From Dietzia aurantiaca (GTDB lineage Bacteria; Actinomycetota; Actinomycetes; Mycobacteriales; Mycobacteriaceae): a DNA stretch of 64,000 nucleotides. How positions within the stretch are numbered: the first letter of the stretch is position 1; each line of letters starts with the position of its first letter. The translations under genes were made by a program, and so were the position numbers. Location of the stretch: positions 1 to 64,000 of the forward strand of contig NZ_JAIFXZ010000005.1 of NCBI RefSeq assembly GCF_021033825.1, read 5' to 3'. The notes below the pieces were generated by a model. It was not told the origin of the DNA, did not search any database, and saw only the letters and a list, made by a program, of their open reading frames with translations. Shown piece by piece: positions 25,255 through 36,113 of the stretch.

Positions 25255-26127
25255 GTGGGCATAGTCGGCAAGTTCGAACGGACCCTGCAGGGCGCTGTGG
25301 GCGACGCGTTCGCCCGTCTCTTCGGCGGCAGGGTGGTCGCGGCCGAGGTGGAGGCCCAGCTACGCAAGCAGGCGGAGGCCTCCCTCAAGGTGGTCGACGG
25401 ACATCTGCTGGTGTCCAACAGCTACACCATCACCCTGGCCCGGTCCGATTACGCGTCGTTCACCGAGGACGAGGCGCTGGCCGTCAAGACCTTCTCCCGC
25501 CACCTCTCGGACCACATCGGCGAGCAGGGCTGGGAGACGTACGGTCCGGTGGCCGTGACATTCGTCGAGCGTGATGATCTCCACACCGGACAGATGCGCA
25601 TCGACGGGATCGTGGATCCCGATGCCGTTCCGTTCCACATCTCGGCCGCCGCGCCGGCTCCGGCCCCGGATCACCCGGCGCCGTCGTCGCCCGCGTCCGA
25701 TTCGTCGTGGGCGAGCAAGGAGAGCAACGACATGCAGGCACCCGCGTCCAACTATCCCGTCTCGGCACGGCAGCCCGACCAGGGCGCCGGCTGGGGCGGC
25801 CCGTCCGACGCCCCGACCCGGATCACCCAGGGCCGATCATCGCTGACGGTGACGCTGCACCTCGAGGACGGCTCCGGCCGCACCTTCCGCCTGCAGCGGG
25901 GTTCCAACCTGCTCGGCCGCGGTCAGGATGCGGCGTTCCGCCTGCCGGACACCGGTGTGTCGCGGCAGCACGCGGACATCCGGTTCGACGGCCGCGAGGC
26001 ACTCCTGACCGACCTCGGTTCGACCAACGGCACCACGGTCAACGGTGGACCCGTGCAGGATTGGCAATTGGCCGACGGGGATGTGATCCGCGTCGGGCAC
26101 TCGGAGATCGTCGTACGGTTCGACTAG
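25255..26127 (+). CDS. fhaA: FhaA: DUF3662 and FHA domain protein
   Basis: The protein has 290 residues. The N-terminal ~120 residues are the DUF3662 domain (GKFERTLQGAVGDAFARLFGG, then EAQLRKQAEA and RSDYASFTEDE). A short Pro/Ser linker leads to an FHA domain at ~200-290 with the phosphothreonine-binding GSNLLGRGQD, VSRQHADIRFDG and DLGSTNGTTVNGG. In mycobacteria FhaA binds the phosphorylated pseudokinase MviN and regulates peptidoglycan synthesis; its own phosphorylation is by PknB. It is about half the length of the M. tuberculosis protein (527 aa), which has a long disordered linker. The GTG at 25255 is chosen for the GAGGAGG seven bases before it. Confidence 0.93.
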   Translation: MGIVGKFERTLQGAVGDAFARLFGGRVVAAEVEAQLRKQAEASLKVVDGHLLVSNSYTITLARSDYASFTEDEALAVKTFSRHLSDHIGEQGWETYGPVAVTFVERDDLHTGQMRIDGIVDPDAVPFHISAAAPAPAPDHPAPSSPASDSSWASKESNDMQAPASNYPVSARQPDQGAGWGGPSDAPTRITQGRSSLTVTLHLEDGSGRTFRLQRGSNLLGRGQDAAFRLPDTGVSRQHADIRFDGREALLTDLGSTNGTTVNGGPVQDWQLADGDVIRVGHSEIVVRFD

Positions 26128-26216
26128 CCTCCACTACAGCGGAATGTCCCCCGGAACCCCGGGGGACGATGACACGTTGGTAGAGGTGACAGACCGGCGA
26201 GGGGAGGACAACAGCG

Positions 26217-26675
26217 ATGCAGGGACTCGTTCTGCAGCTTTCGCGTGGCCTTCTGCTGGTCTTGCTGTGGCTGTTCATCTATCTGACGCTGCGCGCGCTC
26301 AGGACCGACGTGTTCGGCAATGTGGGCATGCGCTCGGGCGGTCGCGGTGAGCGCACGGGGGGCTTCCTCAGCCGCGGCTCCAAGACGATCCGGCACCTGG
26401 TGGTCACGCAGGGCGCCCTGGCGGGCACCCGCATCACGCTGTCCGAGCAACCGGTCCTGTTGGGCCGGGCCGACTCGTGCACGCTGGTGATCGATGACGA
26501 CTACGCGTCGAACCAACACGCCAGATTGTCTCCACACGGCCCTGACTGGTTCCTCGAGGACCTCGGGTCGACAAACGGGACCTATCTGGACAGATCGAGG
26601 GTCACCACCCCGGTCAAGGTGGAGGCCGGGACGCCGATCCGGATCGGCAAGACCGTGATCGAGCTACGCGCGTGA
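26217..26675 (+). CDS. fhaB: FhaB/FipA: membrane-anchored FHA protein
   Basis: This 152-residue protein has one N-terminal membrane span (LVLQLSRGLLLVLLWLFIYL) and a C-terminal FHA domain with PVLLGRADSCTLVI, SNQHARLSPHG and DLGSTNGTYLD. FhaB is a substrate of PknA/PknB and helps link them to FtsZ and the division site. GGGGAGG precedes the ATG. Its last codons overlap the pstP start by four bases (GTGA), so the two are translationally coupled. The order fhaA-fhaB-pstP-rodA-pbpA-pknA-pknB is the canonical one. Confidence 0.93.
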   Translation: MQGLVLQLSRGLLLVLLWLFIYLTLRALRTDVFGNVGMRSGGRGERTGGFLSRGSKTIRHLVVTQGALAGTRITLSEQPVLLGRADSCTLVIDDDYASNQHARLSPHGPDWFLEDLGSTNGTYLDRSRVTTPVKVEAGTPIRIGKTVIELRA

Positions 26676-28285
26676 CGCCCGCACTCGTCTACACGGCGCG
26701 GTCCCATCTGGGGATGGTGCGGGAGAACAACGAGGACTCGGCCTACGCCGGTCCCCGGCTCCTCGCGCTCGCCGACGGGATGGGTGGCCACGCCGCCGGC
26801 GAGATCGCCAGCCAGTTCGTGGTGGCGGCCCTGGCCAAGCTGGACGAGGACGAGCCCGGCCAGGACCTCACCGGCACCCTGAGCAGGGCCCTCACCATCG
26901 GCAACAGCGCGATCGCCGCACACGTCGACGCCCACCCCGAGACCGACGGCATGGGCTGCACGGCCACGGCGCTCCTGTTCGACGGCCGCCGCATGGGCCT
27001 GATCCACGTCGGTGATTCGCGCGCCTACCTGCTGCGCGACGGCGAGCTGTCGCAGATCACCAAAGACGACACATTCGTGCAGTCGCTGGTCGACCGCGGT
27101 GAGCTGTCGGAGGACGAGGCCCACTCACATCCGCGCCGCTCACTGATCCTCAAGGCGCTCACCGGCGAACCGGTCGAGCCGACCGTGGTCACGCGCGAGG
27201 CGCGGATCGGCGACCGCTACCTGCTGTGCTCGGACGGCCTGTCCGACCCGGTGAGCACCGCGACGATCTCGGAGACCCTCGCCGCCGGCTCCGTCGACGA
27301 AGCCGCCGACCGTCTGGTGCAGCTGGCGCTGCGCTCGGGCGGGCCGGACAACATCACCGTCGTGGTGGCCGACGTGGTCGAGTCCGCCCGCGACACCCCC
27401 GTCATCCCGGTGGTCGTGGGTGCCGCCTCCTCGGACGAGCCGGGCGTCGTGGACCCCGCCGCCGACCCCTACTCCGCCACCGCGGCCGGCAAGGCCGCCG
27501 CGTTCTCACGCTCCCGGGTCGCCTCCCGGAACGGCGAGGGCGCCGACGGTGACAGCGCCGACGGCGCCGGCGACGGACGTTCGGGCGGGCAGTCCGGAAG
27601 CGCCGGGCCTGCCGGGTCCGAGTCCGACGACGACGAGGCCGACGCCGACCCGCCCCGCGGCAGCCGCTGGCGATTCGCTCTGAGCGTGGTCGGGGTACTC
27701 GTGGTGATCGCCGGGATCGTGGGCGTCTCGACGCTGCTGGTGCGCAGCAACTACTTCGTCACCGATCAGGAGAGCCAGGTCGTGGTCAAGCGGGGCATCT
27801 CCGGAGACGTGTTCGGGATCGCCCTGTCCTCCGTCAGCCGTGTCGCATGCCTGACCCCAGAGGGCACGCTGACGATGCACGAGCCGGATTCGATCCCCTC
27901 CGGCTGCGACGTGTTCACCCTCGGTGACCTCCGTGAGCCCGCCCGGGAGACCGTCCGCGCCGGCATGCCCTCGGGCAGCCTGTCCGAGGCCAACTCCCAG
28001 GTCCTCCGACTCGCTCAGGACAATCTCCTCCCCCCCTGTGAGCCCGAGGAGGAGGAGATCCGCGGGGGTGAGGGCGGCGCCGGCGACGCGCCGTCGTCGT
28101 CGCCCTCCCCGACCCCCGATCCCGCCGATCCCGAGCCCGGTGCCGACACTCCCCCGCGCGGCGCCGACGATCCCACCGCCGAGCCGGCCGACCCCGCACC
28201 CGGCGAGGACGGCGGCGAGCCGTCTCCCACGGCGCGTCCCGCCCCACCGCAGGTCCCCGGGGAGAACTGCCGGGCGGTGAGCTGA
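26672..28285 (+). CDS. pstP: PstP: PP2C-family Ser/Thr protein phosphatase
   Basis: The 537-residue protein has a cytoplasmic PP2C domain (1-235) with the metal-binding [13 protein letters not shown] and [26 protein letters not shown] and [10 protein letters not shown] motifs. A disordered acidic/Pro-Ser linker leads to one membrane span (~residues 333-352), then an extracellular part and a long Pro/Asp-rich C-terminal tail. PstP is the sole PP2C phosphatase in mycobacteria and reverses PknA/PknB phosphorylation. The start is GTG overlapping fhaB. Two bases separate its stop from rodA. Confidence 0.95.
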   Translation: MTPALVYTARSHLGMVRENNEDSAYAGPRLLALADGMGGHAAGEIASQFVVAALAKLDEDEPGQDLTGTLSRALTIGNSAIAAHVDAHPETDGMGCTATALLFDGRRMGLIHVGDSRAYLLRDGELSQITKDDTFVQSLVDRGELSEDEAHSHPRRSLILKALTGEPVEPTVVTREARIGDRYLLCSDGLSDPVSTATISETLAAGSVDEAADRLVQLALRSGGPDNITVVVADVVESARDTPVIPVVVGAASSDEPGVVDPAADPYSATAAGKAAAFSRSRVASRNGEGADGDSADGAGDGRSGGQSGSAGPAGSESDDDEADADPPRGSRWRFALSVVGVLVVIAGIVGVSTLLVRSNYFVTDQESQVVVKRGISGDVFGIALSSVSRVACLTPEGTLTMHEPDSIPSGCDVFTLGDLREPARETVRAGMPSGSLSEANSQVLRLAQDNLLPPCEPEEEEIRGGEGGAGDAPSSSPSPTPDPADPEPGADTPPRGADDPTAEPADPAPGEDGGEPSPTARPAPPQVPGENCRAVS

Positions 28286-28287
28286 CC

Positions 28288-29748
28288 ATGACCGGTCCCG
28301 CAACCAACCCGCGCGGGCAGGCGATCCCCGACCGGCCGCGCCGCGGCAAGGAACTCGTCCTGCTGATCGCCGCCACGGTGATCGTCGGCTTCTCACTGCT
28401 CATCGTCCAGCTCGCCCAGGAGCAGGAGCTCTCGCTCGCGCTGCTGTGGATCACGCTCGCGTTCCTCGGACTGACCGGCGGCGCGCACCTGCTCATCCGC
28501 TGGCTGGCCCCCTACGCCGATCCCGTCCTGTTGCCCGGGGTCGCGCTGCTCAACGGGCTGGGGCTGGTCCTCATCTACCGGCTCGACCTCGCCTACGCGT
28601 CACGCGCGGTCGCGAACGGCAGCGACCCGCCCGGCATGGACGTCACCCGCCAGCTGCTGTGGACGTTCATCGGGCTCGCCGTCATGGCCGGCGTGCTCTT
28701 CTTCCTGCGCGACCACCGCGTGCTGGCCCGGTACGGCTACACCACGGGCTTCGCGGGACTGCTGCTGCTGGCGATCCCCGCGGTGCTGCCCGCCCGGTTC
28801 TCCGAGATCAACGGCGCCAAGAACTGGATCATCCTGCCCGGCTTCACCATCCAGCCCGGCGAGTTCGCCAAGATCCTGCTCATCGTGTTCTTCGCCTCCA
28901 TCCTCGTGGAGAAGCGGGAGCTGTTCACCACCGCCGGCAAACGAGTGCTCGGCGTGGACCTGCCGCGTGCGCGGGACCTCGGCCCGATCATCGTGGCCTG
29001 GTTCCTGTCGCTGGGCGTACTGGTGTTCAACACCGACCTCGGCATGGCGCTGCTCATCTTCGCCACCGTGCTGACGATGCTGTACGTGGCCACCGAGCGC
29101 GTGAGCTGGCTGCTCATCGGCGTGGTGCTGGTGGCGATCGGCGGTGTGCTCGCGTACGCCCTGTTCGGGCACGTGCGGGTGCGGTTCCAGATCTGGCAGG
29201 ACCCGTTCGCCTACTTCGACACCGGCGGTTACCAGAGCTCACAGGCGCTGTTCGGGCTCGCGTCCGGCGGGATGGGTGGTACCGGGCTCGGCAACGGGCG
29301 GCCCGACCAGGTGCCGTTCGCGAACACCGACTTCATCACCTCCACCGTCGGGGAGGAGCTGGGCCTGATCGGCCTGACCGCCGTGTTGCTGGTGTACCTG
29401 ATCCTCGTGCTGCGCGGGATCCGCGTGGGGCTGACCATCCGCGACAGCTTCGGCAAGCTCGTGGCCGTGGGCCTGGCGTTCACCGTCGTGATCCAGGTGT
29501 TCGTGGTGGTGGGAGGCGTGTCCACCCTCATCCCGCTGACCGGTCTGACGCTGCCGTTCATGGCGTACGGCGGGTCGAGTCTGCTCGCCAACTATGCGCT
29601 GCTCGCGGTCCTGTTGCGGCTGTCCAACGACGCCCGTCGTCCCCTGCCCACCCCGCGCCAGGCCCCGGCACTGGCCGATGCCGCCACCGGCATGATGCGC
29701 GCGCCGCGGCTGTCACCGGGCCGCGCGTCCGACCGCAGGAACGGGTGA
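28288..29748 (+). CDS. rodA: RodA/FtsW-family SEDS peptidoglycan glycosyltransferase
   Basis: The 486-residue protein carries the SEDS fold with ~10 membrane spans, including the conserved [26 protein letters not shown] and [20 protein letters not shown] proteins polymerise lipid II into glycan strands and work with a class B PBP, here PbpA encoded next. The late [23 protein letters not shown] region is also characteristic. It starts two bases after the pstP stop. A basic, Pro/Arg-rich cytoplasmic tail ends the protein. Confidence 0.95.
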   Translation: MTGPATNPRGQAIPDRPRRGKELVLLIAATVIVGFSLLIVQLAQEQELSLALLWITLAFLGLTGGAHLLIRWLAPYADPVLLPGVALLNGLGLVLIYRLDLAYASRAVANGSDPPGMDVTRQLLWTFIGLAVMAGVLFFLRDHRVLARYGYTTGFAGLLLLAIPAVLPARFSEINGAKNWIILPGFTIQPGEFAKILLIVFFASILVEKRELFTTAGKRVLGVDLPRARDLGPIIVAWFLSLGVLVFNTDLGMALLIFATVLTMLYVATERVSWLLIGVVLVAIGGVLAYALFGHVRVRFQIWQDPFAYFDTGGYQSSQALFGLASGGMGGTGLGNGRPDQVPFANTDFITSTVGEELGLIGLTAVLLVYLILVLRGIRVGLTIRDSFGKLVAVGLAFTVVIQVFVVVGGVSTLIPLTGLTLPFMAYGGSSLLANYALLAVLLRLSNDARRPLPTPRQAPALADAATGMMRAPRLSPGRASDRRNG

Positions 29749-29755
29749 GCGCCGT

Positions 29756-31228
29756 ATGAACACCGCTATCCGCAGAGTTGCCGTCGCCGCCATGGTCATG
29801 GTCGTGGCGCTTCTCCTCCAGCTCACCTGGGTGCAGGTCTTCCGTGCCGACGAACTGCGCGCCGACTCCCGCAACACGCGCATGCTCCTCGACGAGTACT
29901 CGCGGCAGCGGGGGCAGATCACCGCGGGCGGGCGCGTGCTGGCCATGTCGCTGCCCTCGGAGGGGCGCTTCGAGTTCGAGCGCACCTACCCCACCGCCCC
30001 GTACTCGTTCGGGCCCACGGTCGGCTACTACTCGCTGCAGTACGCCACCGCCGGTATCGAGCATTCCCAGGACGCGTTCCTCAACGGCTCCGACCCGCGG
30101 CTGTTGTCCCAGCGCATCACCGGGCTCATCTCCGGCCGCACCCCGCAGGGCGGCAACGTCGAACTGACCCTCGACCCAGCGGCCCAGGAGGTCGCCTTCC
30201 AGGCCCTCCAGCGAGGCGCCGGGCAGGGGCCCTTCGTCGGCTCGGTCGCCGCCGTGCGGCCCTCGACCGGCGAGGTGCTGTCCCTGGTCTCGAGCCCGTC
30301 CTACGACCCAGGCGAGCTGTCCAGCCAGGACCAGGCCGTGCGCACGGACGCCATGCAGCGTATCGAGGAGAGCCCCGATCGTCCGCTGCTCAACCACGCC
30401 ACCCAGCAGTCGCTCCCGCCCGGCTCGACCATGAAGGTCATCACCACCGCCGCCGCCCTCGAGCAGGGCATCGGCCCCGAGACCCCGGTCTCCGGTGCCG
30501 ACCGCACCCTGCTCCCCGGCACCTCCACCTACCTGCAGAACTACGCGGGCCAGACCTGCGGCGGCGGGACCGTCACCCTGCGCACCGCGTTCGAGCTGTC
30601 CTGCAATGTGCCGTTCGTCGAGCTCAGCCAGGACATCGGCGACGAGGCCTTCACCGACATGTCCGCCCGATTCGGCGTCGACGGCACCGCTCCCGAGAAC
30701 TTCGGACTCCCCGTCGCGCCGTCCGGTCTCGGCGAGATGGAAGACGCCGCCCAGTTGGCGATGAGCTCCATCGGGCAGAGCGACGTCCGCATGACGACCC
30801 TGCAGAACGCGATGGTCGCCGCGACCGTCTCCAACGGTGGCGTGCGGATGCAGCCGCAGCTCATCAAGGCCCTCACCGCGCCAGACCTGTCGGTGATCGA
30901 GGGCTTCACCCCCCGCGACGCCGGCCGCGCCCTCACCGACGAGCAGGCCGCCACCATGACCGAGCTGATGGTGGGCGCCGAGGCACACGCCGGCGGCGGG
31001 CTGCCCGGGGTCCCCATCGCCTCCAAGACCGGCACCGCCGAGCACGGCGCCGACTCCTCCGAGTCGATCCCCTACACCTGGTACATCGCGTTCGTGCCCG
31101 GGCAGGACATCGCCGTCGCGGTGGCGCTCGAGTCGGGCCCGGGCATCACCCGCGACACTGTCGGCGCGACCTACGCCGCACCCATCGGTCGCGAGGTCCT
31201 GGGCGCGTTGATGGGGGGTACGCCGTGA
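29756..31228 (+). CDS. pbpA: PbpA: class B penicillin-binding protein (transpeptidase)
   Basis: This 490-residue protein has an N-terminal membrane anchor ([17 protein letters not shown]), a dimerisation region and a C-terminal transpeptidase domain. The active-site motifs are SxxK at PGSTMKV (Ser224), SxN in ELSCNVPF and KTG in SKTGTAEHG. It cross-links peptidoglycan and is the partner of the upstream RodA. The length matches PbpA of mycobacteria. The ATG lies seven bases after rodA; its stop overlaps the pknA start (GTGA), so coupling is tight. Confidence 0.95.
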   Translation: MNTAIRRVAVAAMVMVVALLLQLTWVQVFRADELRADSRNTRMLLDEYSRQRGQITAGGRVLAMSLPSEGRFEFERTYPTAPYSFGPTVGYYSLQYATAGIEHSQDAFLNGSDPRLLSQRITGLISGRTPQGGNVELTLDPAAQEVAFQALQRGAGQGPFVGSVAAVRPSTGEVLSLVSSPSYDPGELSSQDQAVRTDAMQRIEESPDRPLLNHATQQSLPPGSTMKVITTAAALEQGIGPETPVSGADRTLLPGTSTYLQNYAGQTCGGGTVTLRTAFELSCNVPFVELSQDIGDEAFTDMSARFGVDGTAPENFGLPVAPSGLGEMEDAAQLAMSSIGQSDVRMTTLQNAMVAATVSNGGVRMQPQLIKALTAPDLSVIEGFTPRDAGRALTDEQAATMTELMVGAEAHAGGGLPGVPIASKTGTAEHGADSSESIPYTWYIAFVPGQDIAVAVALESGPGITRDTVGATYAAPIGREVLGALMGGTP

Positions 31229-32799
31229 GCTTGAACTCCGGTGCGGTGCTGTCAAGCCGCTATCGACTACTGCGGCTGATCGCCACCGGCGGCATGGGCC
31301 AGGTGTGGGAAGCCGACGACGCCGTACTCGACCGGCGGGTCGCGGTGAAGATCCTCAAGCCCGAGTTCTCCTCCGACCCCGAGTTCGTGGAACGGTTCCG
31401 CTCCGAGGCCAAGGTCACGGCGCGGATCTCGCATCCGGGGATCGCGACGGTCTACGACTACGGCCAGGTCGAGGACCCCGCCTCCGGCAGCCCGCTGTCC
31501 TACCTGGTCATGGAGCTCGTCGTGGGCGAGCCGCTGTCGGACGTGTTGGCCCGCGAGGGCAGGCTGCCGCTGCGGCACACCCTGGACATGCTCGAGCAGA
31601 CCGGCCGGGCCCTCAACGCCGCGCACGCGATCGGCCTGGTCCATCGCGACGTCAAGCCCGGCAACATCCTCATCACGCCGGCCGGGCAGGTGAAACTCAC
31701 CGACTTCGGGATCGCCAAGTCGATGGGCGCCTCGGCCGTCACCCAGACCGGCATGGTCGTGGGCACGGCCCAGTACATCTCGCCCGAGCAGGCGATGGGC
31801 CACCACACCTCCCCGGCCGGCGACGTGTACTCACTCGGGGTGGTGGGCTACGAATGCCTGGCCGGGCGGCGGCCGTTCGTGGCCGATTCCCCTGTGACCA
31901 TCGCGATGATGCACGTCCGCGACACCCCCGAGCCGTTGCCGGACTCCGTGCCCGAACCCGTCCGCCGGGTCCTCGCCGAGGCCATGGCCAAGGACCCCGC
32001 CCGCCGTTATCCTGACGGCGGTGCCTTCGCCGACGCCATCTCCGACGTGCGGGCCGGCCGGGACCCCAGGCCGGCGAGTGCGTTCATCACCGCGGCAGGT
32101 GTTGCCGGGGCCGCGGGTGCCGCGGGCGCGGCCGCCGGGTACCTGGCCGGCGACACCGCGGCGACCACCGTCCTACCCGACGGCCCGGGCGGCCACCCGC
32201 CGACTCAGCAGCAGGGGCCCACGCCCACCCGGCAGTTCACGCAGATGCAGCCCGGGGCCGCCGGCTATCCCGGCACCGCCCGGGGGCAGCGTCCACCGCA
32301 GGCGGGCGCCCGCCCCGGGGCCGCACAGACGTCCACGCAGCGGGCCGCCGCGCCGCCGGCCACCACCCGGGCGCCGAAGCGCCAGTCGAACAGCGGGTGC
32401 GTGGGCTGGTTCCTCGTCGTGTTCCTCCTGGTGGCGGCTATCGCCGTCGCCGCGGTGGTCGCCCTGTCCAGCGCGGGCGTCTTCGGCCCGGGCGGACTGT
32501 TCGGTGGCTCCACCACCACCCCCACCACGCCGACGTCCCCGCCGGTCACCGTCACCACCACGCAGGAACCCACCCAGCAGCCCACACCCACGCCGTCACC
32601 CTCGCCGACGCCCGAGCCGAGCCCGACGACCTCCGACGTGCCGGCGCCACCGGACCTGAACGACATGCTCGACTCGATCACCTCGGAGTTCAACTCGCTG
32701 GTGCCGCAGCCCGGTCAGGGACAGGGCCAGCAGGGTCAGGGCCAGCAGGGACAGAGCGTTCCGGGCGCAGGCGGACAAGGCGGAGGAGAGCGCGGATGA
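31225..32799 (+). CDS. pknA: PknA: membrane Ser/Thr protein kinase
   Basis: Residues 1-270 form a eukaryotic-type kinase domain: GGMGQVWEA glycine loop, the ATP lysine in [10 protein letters not shown], catalytic HRDVKPGN (Asp142) and DFG in [11 protein letters not shown] Pro/Gln/Thr-rich juxtamembrane region is followed by one membrane span ([21 protein letters not shown]) and an extracellular tail rich in Thr/Pro then repeats of GQGQQ. PknA is essential with PknB for cell shape and division. It is longer than M. tuberculosis PknA (431 aa), mostly from the linker and tail. Start is GTG overlapping pbpA; the stop overlaps pknB. Confidence 0.95.
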   Translation: MSLNSGAVLSSRYRLLRLIATGGMGQVWEADDAVLDRRVAVKILKPEFSSDPEFVERFRSEAKVTARISHPGIATVYDYGQVEDPASGSPLSYLVMELVVGEPLSDVLAREGRLPLRHTLDMLEQTGRALNAAHAIGLVHRDVKPGNILITPAGQVKLTDFGIAKSMGASAVTQTGMVVGTAQYISPEQAMGHHTSPAGDVYSLGVVGYECLAGRRPFVADSPVTIAMMHVRDTPEPLPDSVPEPVRRVLAEAMAKDPARRYPDGGAFADAISDVRAGRDPRPASAFITAAGVAGAAGAAGAAAGYLAGDTAATTVLPDGPGGHPPTQQQGPTPTRQFTQMQPGAAGYPGTARGQRPPQAGARPGAAQTSTQRAAAPPATTRAPKRQSNSGCVGWFLVVFLLVAAIAVAAVVALSSAGVFGPGGLFGGSTTTPTTPTSPPVTVTTTQEPTQQPTPTPSPSPTPEPSPTTSDVPAPPDLNDMLDSITSEFNSLVPQPGQGQGQQGQGQQGQSVPGAGGQGGGERG

Positions 32800-34844
32800 C
32801 CACTCCTTCGATCCTCGCCGGGCGCTACGAGATCGGTGACGCCCTCGGCTTCGGCGGCATGTCCGAGGTCCGCCGCGGCCGCGACACCGTCCTCGGCCGG
32901 GACGTCGCCGTGAAGATCATGCGACCCGAGCTCGCCCGCGACGAGAGCTTCTATCAGCGGTTCCGGCGCGAGGCCCAGAATTCGGCGTCGCTCAACCATC
33001 CCTCGATCGTCGCGATCTACGACCAGGGCGAGGAGCCGACGGCCGACGGCGCCCTGCCGTACATCGTGATGGAGATCGTCGAGGGCGACACCCTGCGGGA
33101 CATCGTCAAGATGGACGGCGCGATGGACATCGACCGATCCCTGGGCGTCATGGCCGATGTCTGCGGGGCGCTGGACTTCTCGCACAAGAAGGGCATCATC
33201 CACCGGGACGTCAAGCCCGCGAACATCATGATCTCCCGCGACGGCGCGGTGAAGGTCATGGACTTCGGGATCGCGCGCGCGGTCAGCGACGCCACCTCGA
33301 CACTCACCAAGACGTCCTCGGTCCTGGGCACCGCCCAGTACCTGAGCCCGGAGCAGGCCCGCGGGGAAACCGTCGACGCCCGCTCGGATCTGTACTCGGC
33401 GGGCTGTGTGCTCTACGAGATGGTGACCGGCGAGCCGCCCTTCACGGGTGAGTCCCCGGTCGCCGTGGCCTACCAGCACGTGCGCGAGACCCCCCAGCCG
33501 CCGTCCTCGGTGAACCCGCAGGTCAGTCGATACGTCGACGCGGTGATCATGCAGGCGATGGCCAAGAACCCGGAGAACCGGTACGCCTCGGCCGGAGAGA
33601 TGCGCTCGGATCTGCTCGCCGTGCTGTCGGGCGGTCGACCGTCCGCGCCGCTGGTCCTGTCCGACGACGACCTCGACGACGACCAGCGGCCCGACGCACC
33701 GCACGGCTTCACCGGTGCCGGTTTCGGTTCCGGGCGTTCGGACTGGTCGTCGCCGTCCGAGGCCCTGACCGAGGCGCACGATCTCGGCGGGACGACCGGT
33801 AGCGGCGCGGCGGCGGGCGGCGCCGGGGTCGCGGCGGCGGCGACCGCGGCGCCCTCCTCCGGTAACCGGGGCTCCGGGCACGGGGAGAGTAGGCGTCCGC
33901 GCGCCGTCATCATCGCGCTGTCCGCACTGCTCGTCCTGGGCGTGATCGCGGGGGTGTCGATCTGGGCGACCGGCGACGGAGGCCCGGGTTTCTCGCGTCA
34001 GCAACAGGAGGTCTCCATCCCCGAGGTCGCACAGCGGCCCGTGGAGGAGGTCGTCGATGAGCTCACCGCTCTCGGACTGGAGCCGGTACAGATCCCACAG
34101 ACCGATCCGCAGATCCCCGTGGGTCATGTGATCTCGTCGGATCCCATCGCCGGCAAGCGGCTGGCGGTCGGCTCGGAGATCACGCTGGTGGTGTCCACCG
34201 GTAAGCCGATCCTGTCCGTGCCGAACGTCATGGGGATGTCCCCGGTCGACGCCCGCCGGGCCCTCGAAGAGGCCGGCTTCCAGGTGGTTCCGGAGAACGA
34301 GGCCCGGCCGTCGACGATCGAGGACCAGGACAAGGTCGTCGACACCGACCCGTCGCCGGGCTCGCAGGTCCCCTCAGACCGGCCCGTCCGGCTGACCGTC
34401 GGGTCTGGGCCGGAAGAGGTGCAGGTCCCCGACGTCGTGGGTCAGAACGCGAACACCGCCAGGGCGACTCTCGAGTCCGCCGGCTTCCGGGTGGACACCC
34501 GACGCGTCGACGGCACCGCCCCCGAGGGCCAGGTCGTCGAGCAGTCGACCTCGGCCGGCCAGACCCAGCTCAAGGGCGCGACCATCACCGTGCAGGTGTC
34601 CGCCGGCAACCGGTTCGAGATGCCGAATATCGTCGGCGACAGAGTCGACGAGGCGCTGGCCAAGCTCGAGCAGGCCGGATGGCGCGGCGGCCGTGGCCAG
34701 CTGGTGGAGCTTCCCCAGAACGATCCCGATCTAGGCCGGGTCGGCCAGATCTACTCCCAGCAGCCCCCGGTGGGTGAGGCGGGCGTGAACGACCAGGTCG
34801 TGGTCCGCGTCATCCGCTTCGGCCTGGTCCCCGGGCCCGGCTGA
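32796..34844 (+). CDS. pknB: PknB: membrane Ser/Thr kinase with PASTA domains
   Basis: The 682-residue protein has a kinase domain (1-280) with [27 protein letters not shown] (Asp138) and DFGIARA; the activation loop has the two phosphorylatable threonines in [15 protein letters not shown] disordered Gly/Ser/Ala linker leads to one membrane span ([21 protein letters not shown]) and four extracellular PASTA domains (~410-680), the last ending in [14 protein letters not shown] domains bind muropeptides, so the kinase reports on cell-wall state and controls growth. Start at 32796 overlaps pknA by four bases (ATGA). The downstream gene is convergent. Confidence 0.95.
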   Translation: MTTPSILAGRYEIGDALGFGGMSEVRRGRDTVLGRDVAVKIMRPELARDESFYQRFRREAQNSASLNHPSIVAIYDQGEEPTADGALPYIVMEIVEGDTLRDIVKMDGAMDIDRSLGVMADVCGALDFSHKKGIIHRDVKPANIMISRDGAVKVMDFGIARAVSDATSTLTKTSSVLGTAQYLSPEQARGETVDARSDLYSAGCVLYEMVTGEPPFTGESPVAVAYQHVRETPQPPSSVNPQVSRYVDAVIMQAMAKNPENRYASAGEMRSDLLAVLSGGRPSAPLVLSDDDLDDDQRPDAPHGFTGAGFGSGRSDWSSPSEALTEAHDLGGTTGSGAAAGGAGVAAAATAAPSSGNRGSGHGESRRPRAVIIALSALLVLGVIAGVSIWATGDGGPGFSRQQQEVSIPEVAQRPVEEVVDELTALGLEPVQIPQTDPQIPVGHVISSDPIAGKRLAVGSEITLVVSTGKPILSVPNVMGMSPVDARRALEEAGFQVVPENEARPSTIEDQDKVVDTDPSPGSQVPSDRPVRLTVGSGPEEVQVPDVVGQNANTARATLESAGFRVDTRRVDGTAPEGQVVEQSTSAGQTQLKGATITVQVSAGNRFEMPNIVGDRVDEALAKLEQAGWRGGRGQLVELPQNDPDLGRVGQIYSQQPPVGEAGVNDQVVVRVIRFGLVPGPG

Positions 34845-34851
34845 GCCGGCC

Positions 34852-34874
34852 CCGCCCACCGCACGGATGGGCGG
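34852..34874. terminator. Hairpin between convergent pknB and trpG/pabA
   Basis: CCGCCCA and TGGGCGG form a perfect 7-bp stem around CCGCACGGA just after the pknB stop. It can act for both converging genes; no T-run is present. Confidence 0.5.
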
Positions 34875-34936
34875 TGGCCTGCCGCTCTCGGCTCGCCCCG
34901 GCTCGCCCCGGCCCGGGCCGGCCGGGGGTGCGCAGC

Positions 34937-35617
34937 TCAGGCCAGGGCGGCGCCGCGGGTGCGGTCGAGTTCGGCCTCGAGGCGCGTCACGAGCGTCTCC
35001 GACGGCCGCTCCCCACATATCCCCAGCCAGTTGGCGAGCATCCTGTGGCCGCCGTCGCTCATCACCGACTCCGGATGGAACTGCACGCCGTGGATCGGCA
35101 GATCCCGGTGTCGCATACCCATGAGCAACCCCGACTCCGTCCAGGCCGTGGCGATGAGCTCGTCCGGAAGCGTTTCCGGCAGGACGGTCAACGAGTGGTA
35201 GCGAGTGGCGGTGAACGGGCTGGGGAGCCCCGCGAGCACAGCTGAATCGTCATGGGTGACCTGGCTGGTCTTGCCGTGCATCAGCTCGGCGGCCCGGTCG
35301 ACGGTCGCGCCGAAGGCCGCGCCGATCGCCTGGTGACCCAGGCAGACGCCGAGCACGGGAACTCCGGCCCGCCCACTGACTTCGATGAGCGGGATCGTGA
35401 CGCCCGCGCGGTCAGGCGTGCCGGGCCCGGGGCTGAGCAGAACGCCGTCGAACCGCACCGCGACGTCCCGAAGGACCGACGGATCGTTGACTCCGTCCGG
35501 GCCGGAGAATCTCTCGTCGTCGTTCCTCCACACCTCACACGCCGCGCCCAACTGCCCCAGGTACTGGACGAGGTTGTAGACGAAGCTGTCGTAGTTGTCG
35601 ACGACGAGGATGCGCAT
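34937..35617 (-). CDS. trpG: Anthranilate / aminodeoxychorismate synthase glutamine amidotransferase
   Basis: This 226-residue class I amidotransferase carries ILVVDNYDSFVYNLVQYL at its start, SPGPGTPDRAG, the nucleophile Cys92 in VLGVCLGHQAIG and the His/Glu pair in VQFHPESVMSDGG. It makes ammonia from glutamine for the chorismate-using partner of tryptophan or folate synthesis; in mycobacteria the copy next to pknB is called trpG and may serve both pathways. The partner subunit is not in this window. ATG at 35617 is preceded by TACGCT ending six bases upstream, so the transcript is probably leaderless; an upstream in-frame extension is not used. Confidence 0.93.
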   Translation of the reverse strand: MRILVVDNYDSFVYNLVQYLGQLGAACEVWRNDDERFSGPDGVNDPSVLRDVAVRFDGVLLSPGPGTPDRAGVTIPLIEVSGRAGVPVLGVCLGHQAIGAAFGATVDRAAELMHGKTSQVTHDDSAVLAGLPSPFTATRYHSLTVLPETLPDELIATAWTESGLLMGMRHRDLPIHGVQFHPESVMSDGGHRMLANWLGICGERPSETLVTRLEAELDRTRGAALA

Positions 35618-35668
35618 AGATGCAGCGTACTGCGCCCCGATGAGGTGAACGTCCCGGGCGCGGCTTGG

Positions 35669-35674
35669 TAGGGT
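35669..35674 (+). promoter_or_regulatory. Candidate -10 of crgA
   Basis: TAGGGT lies 35 bases before the crgA ATG, in the gap to the divergent trpG gene, whose own -10 (TACGCT, minus strand, 35624-35629) is 39 bases away. Confidence 0.5.
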
Positions 35675-35709
35675 ATCGCCAGACATCCCCCAGCAGTTCG
35701 AGGACTGAA

Positions 35710-35976
35710 ATGCCCAAGTCAAAGGTACGGTCGAAGACCGAGTACACCGAGGCCGCCGTCAGCCGCACGCCCGTCAAGGTCAAGGGCTCGCCGACGCCGC
35801 GCTGGTACCTCGTCGTGATGCTCGGACTGATGATCATCGGCCTGGCGTGGCTGGTGGTCTACTACCTCGCCGGTGAGCAGATCCCGTTCATGATGGCTCT
35901 GGAGACGTGGCAGAACTTCGCGATCGGCTTCGGTCTGGCGGTTGTGGGCCTGCTCATGACGATGAACTGGCGCTGA
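35710..35976 (+). CDS. crgA: CrgA: divisome membrane protein
   Basis: The 88-residue protein starts MPKSKVRSK, has two membrane spans ([24 protein letters not shown] and [19 protein letters not shown]) and ends in the characteristic NWR. CrgA coordinates FtsZ, the late divisome and wall synthesis in actinobacteria. Family length and the trpG/pknB neighbourhood fit exactly. CGAGGAC is about 8 bases before the ATG. A strong terminator with a T-run lies 32 bases after the stop. Confidence 0.95.
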   Translation: MPKSKVRSKTEYTEAAVSRTPVKVKGSPTPRWYLVVMLGLMIIGLAWLVVYYLAGEQIPFMMALETWQNFAIGFGLAVVGLLMTMNWR

Positions 35977-36007
35977 CGCCCCGCTTTTTTATCCACAGCT
36001 TCATCCA

Positions 36008-36049
36008 CAGGTCACCCCCCGCGATACGCGGGGGGTGACCTGCATTTTT
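36008..36049 (+). terminator. Intrinsic terminator of crgA
   Basis: CAGGTCACCCCCCGCG (36008-36023) and its exact complement (36027-36042) form a 16-bp stem with a 3-base loop, followed by CATTTTTA. It is a textbook intrinsic terminator, rare in such a GC-rich genome. Its first bases overlap the second DnaA box. Confidence 0.85.
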
Positions 36050-36068
36050 ACCTCCTACCACCATTTAT

Positions 36069-36113
36069 GCAGGTCAACAGGCCTTCACGTGGATGTTCCG
36101 CCTGTTGACCTGC
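36069..36113. repeat. 13-bp inverted repeat in the DnaA-box region
   Basis: GCAGGTCAACAGG (36069-36081) and CCTGTTGACCTGC (36101-36113) are exact complements, 19 bases apart. The outer bases resemble those of the crgA terminator just to the left. It may be a second terminator or a protein-binding site. Confidence 0.7.
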
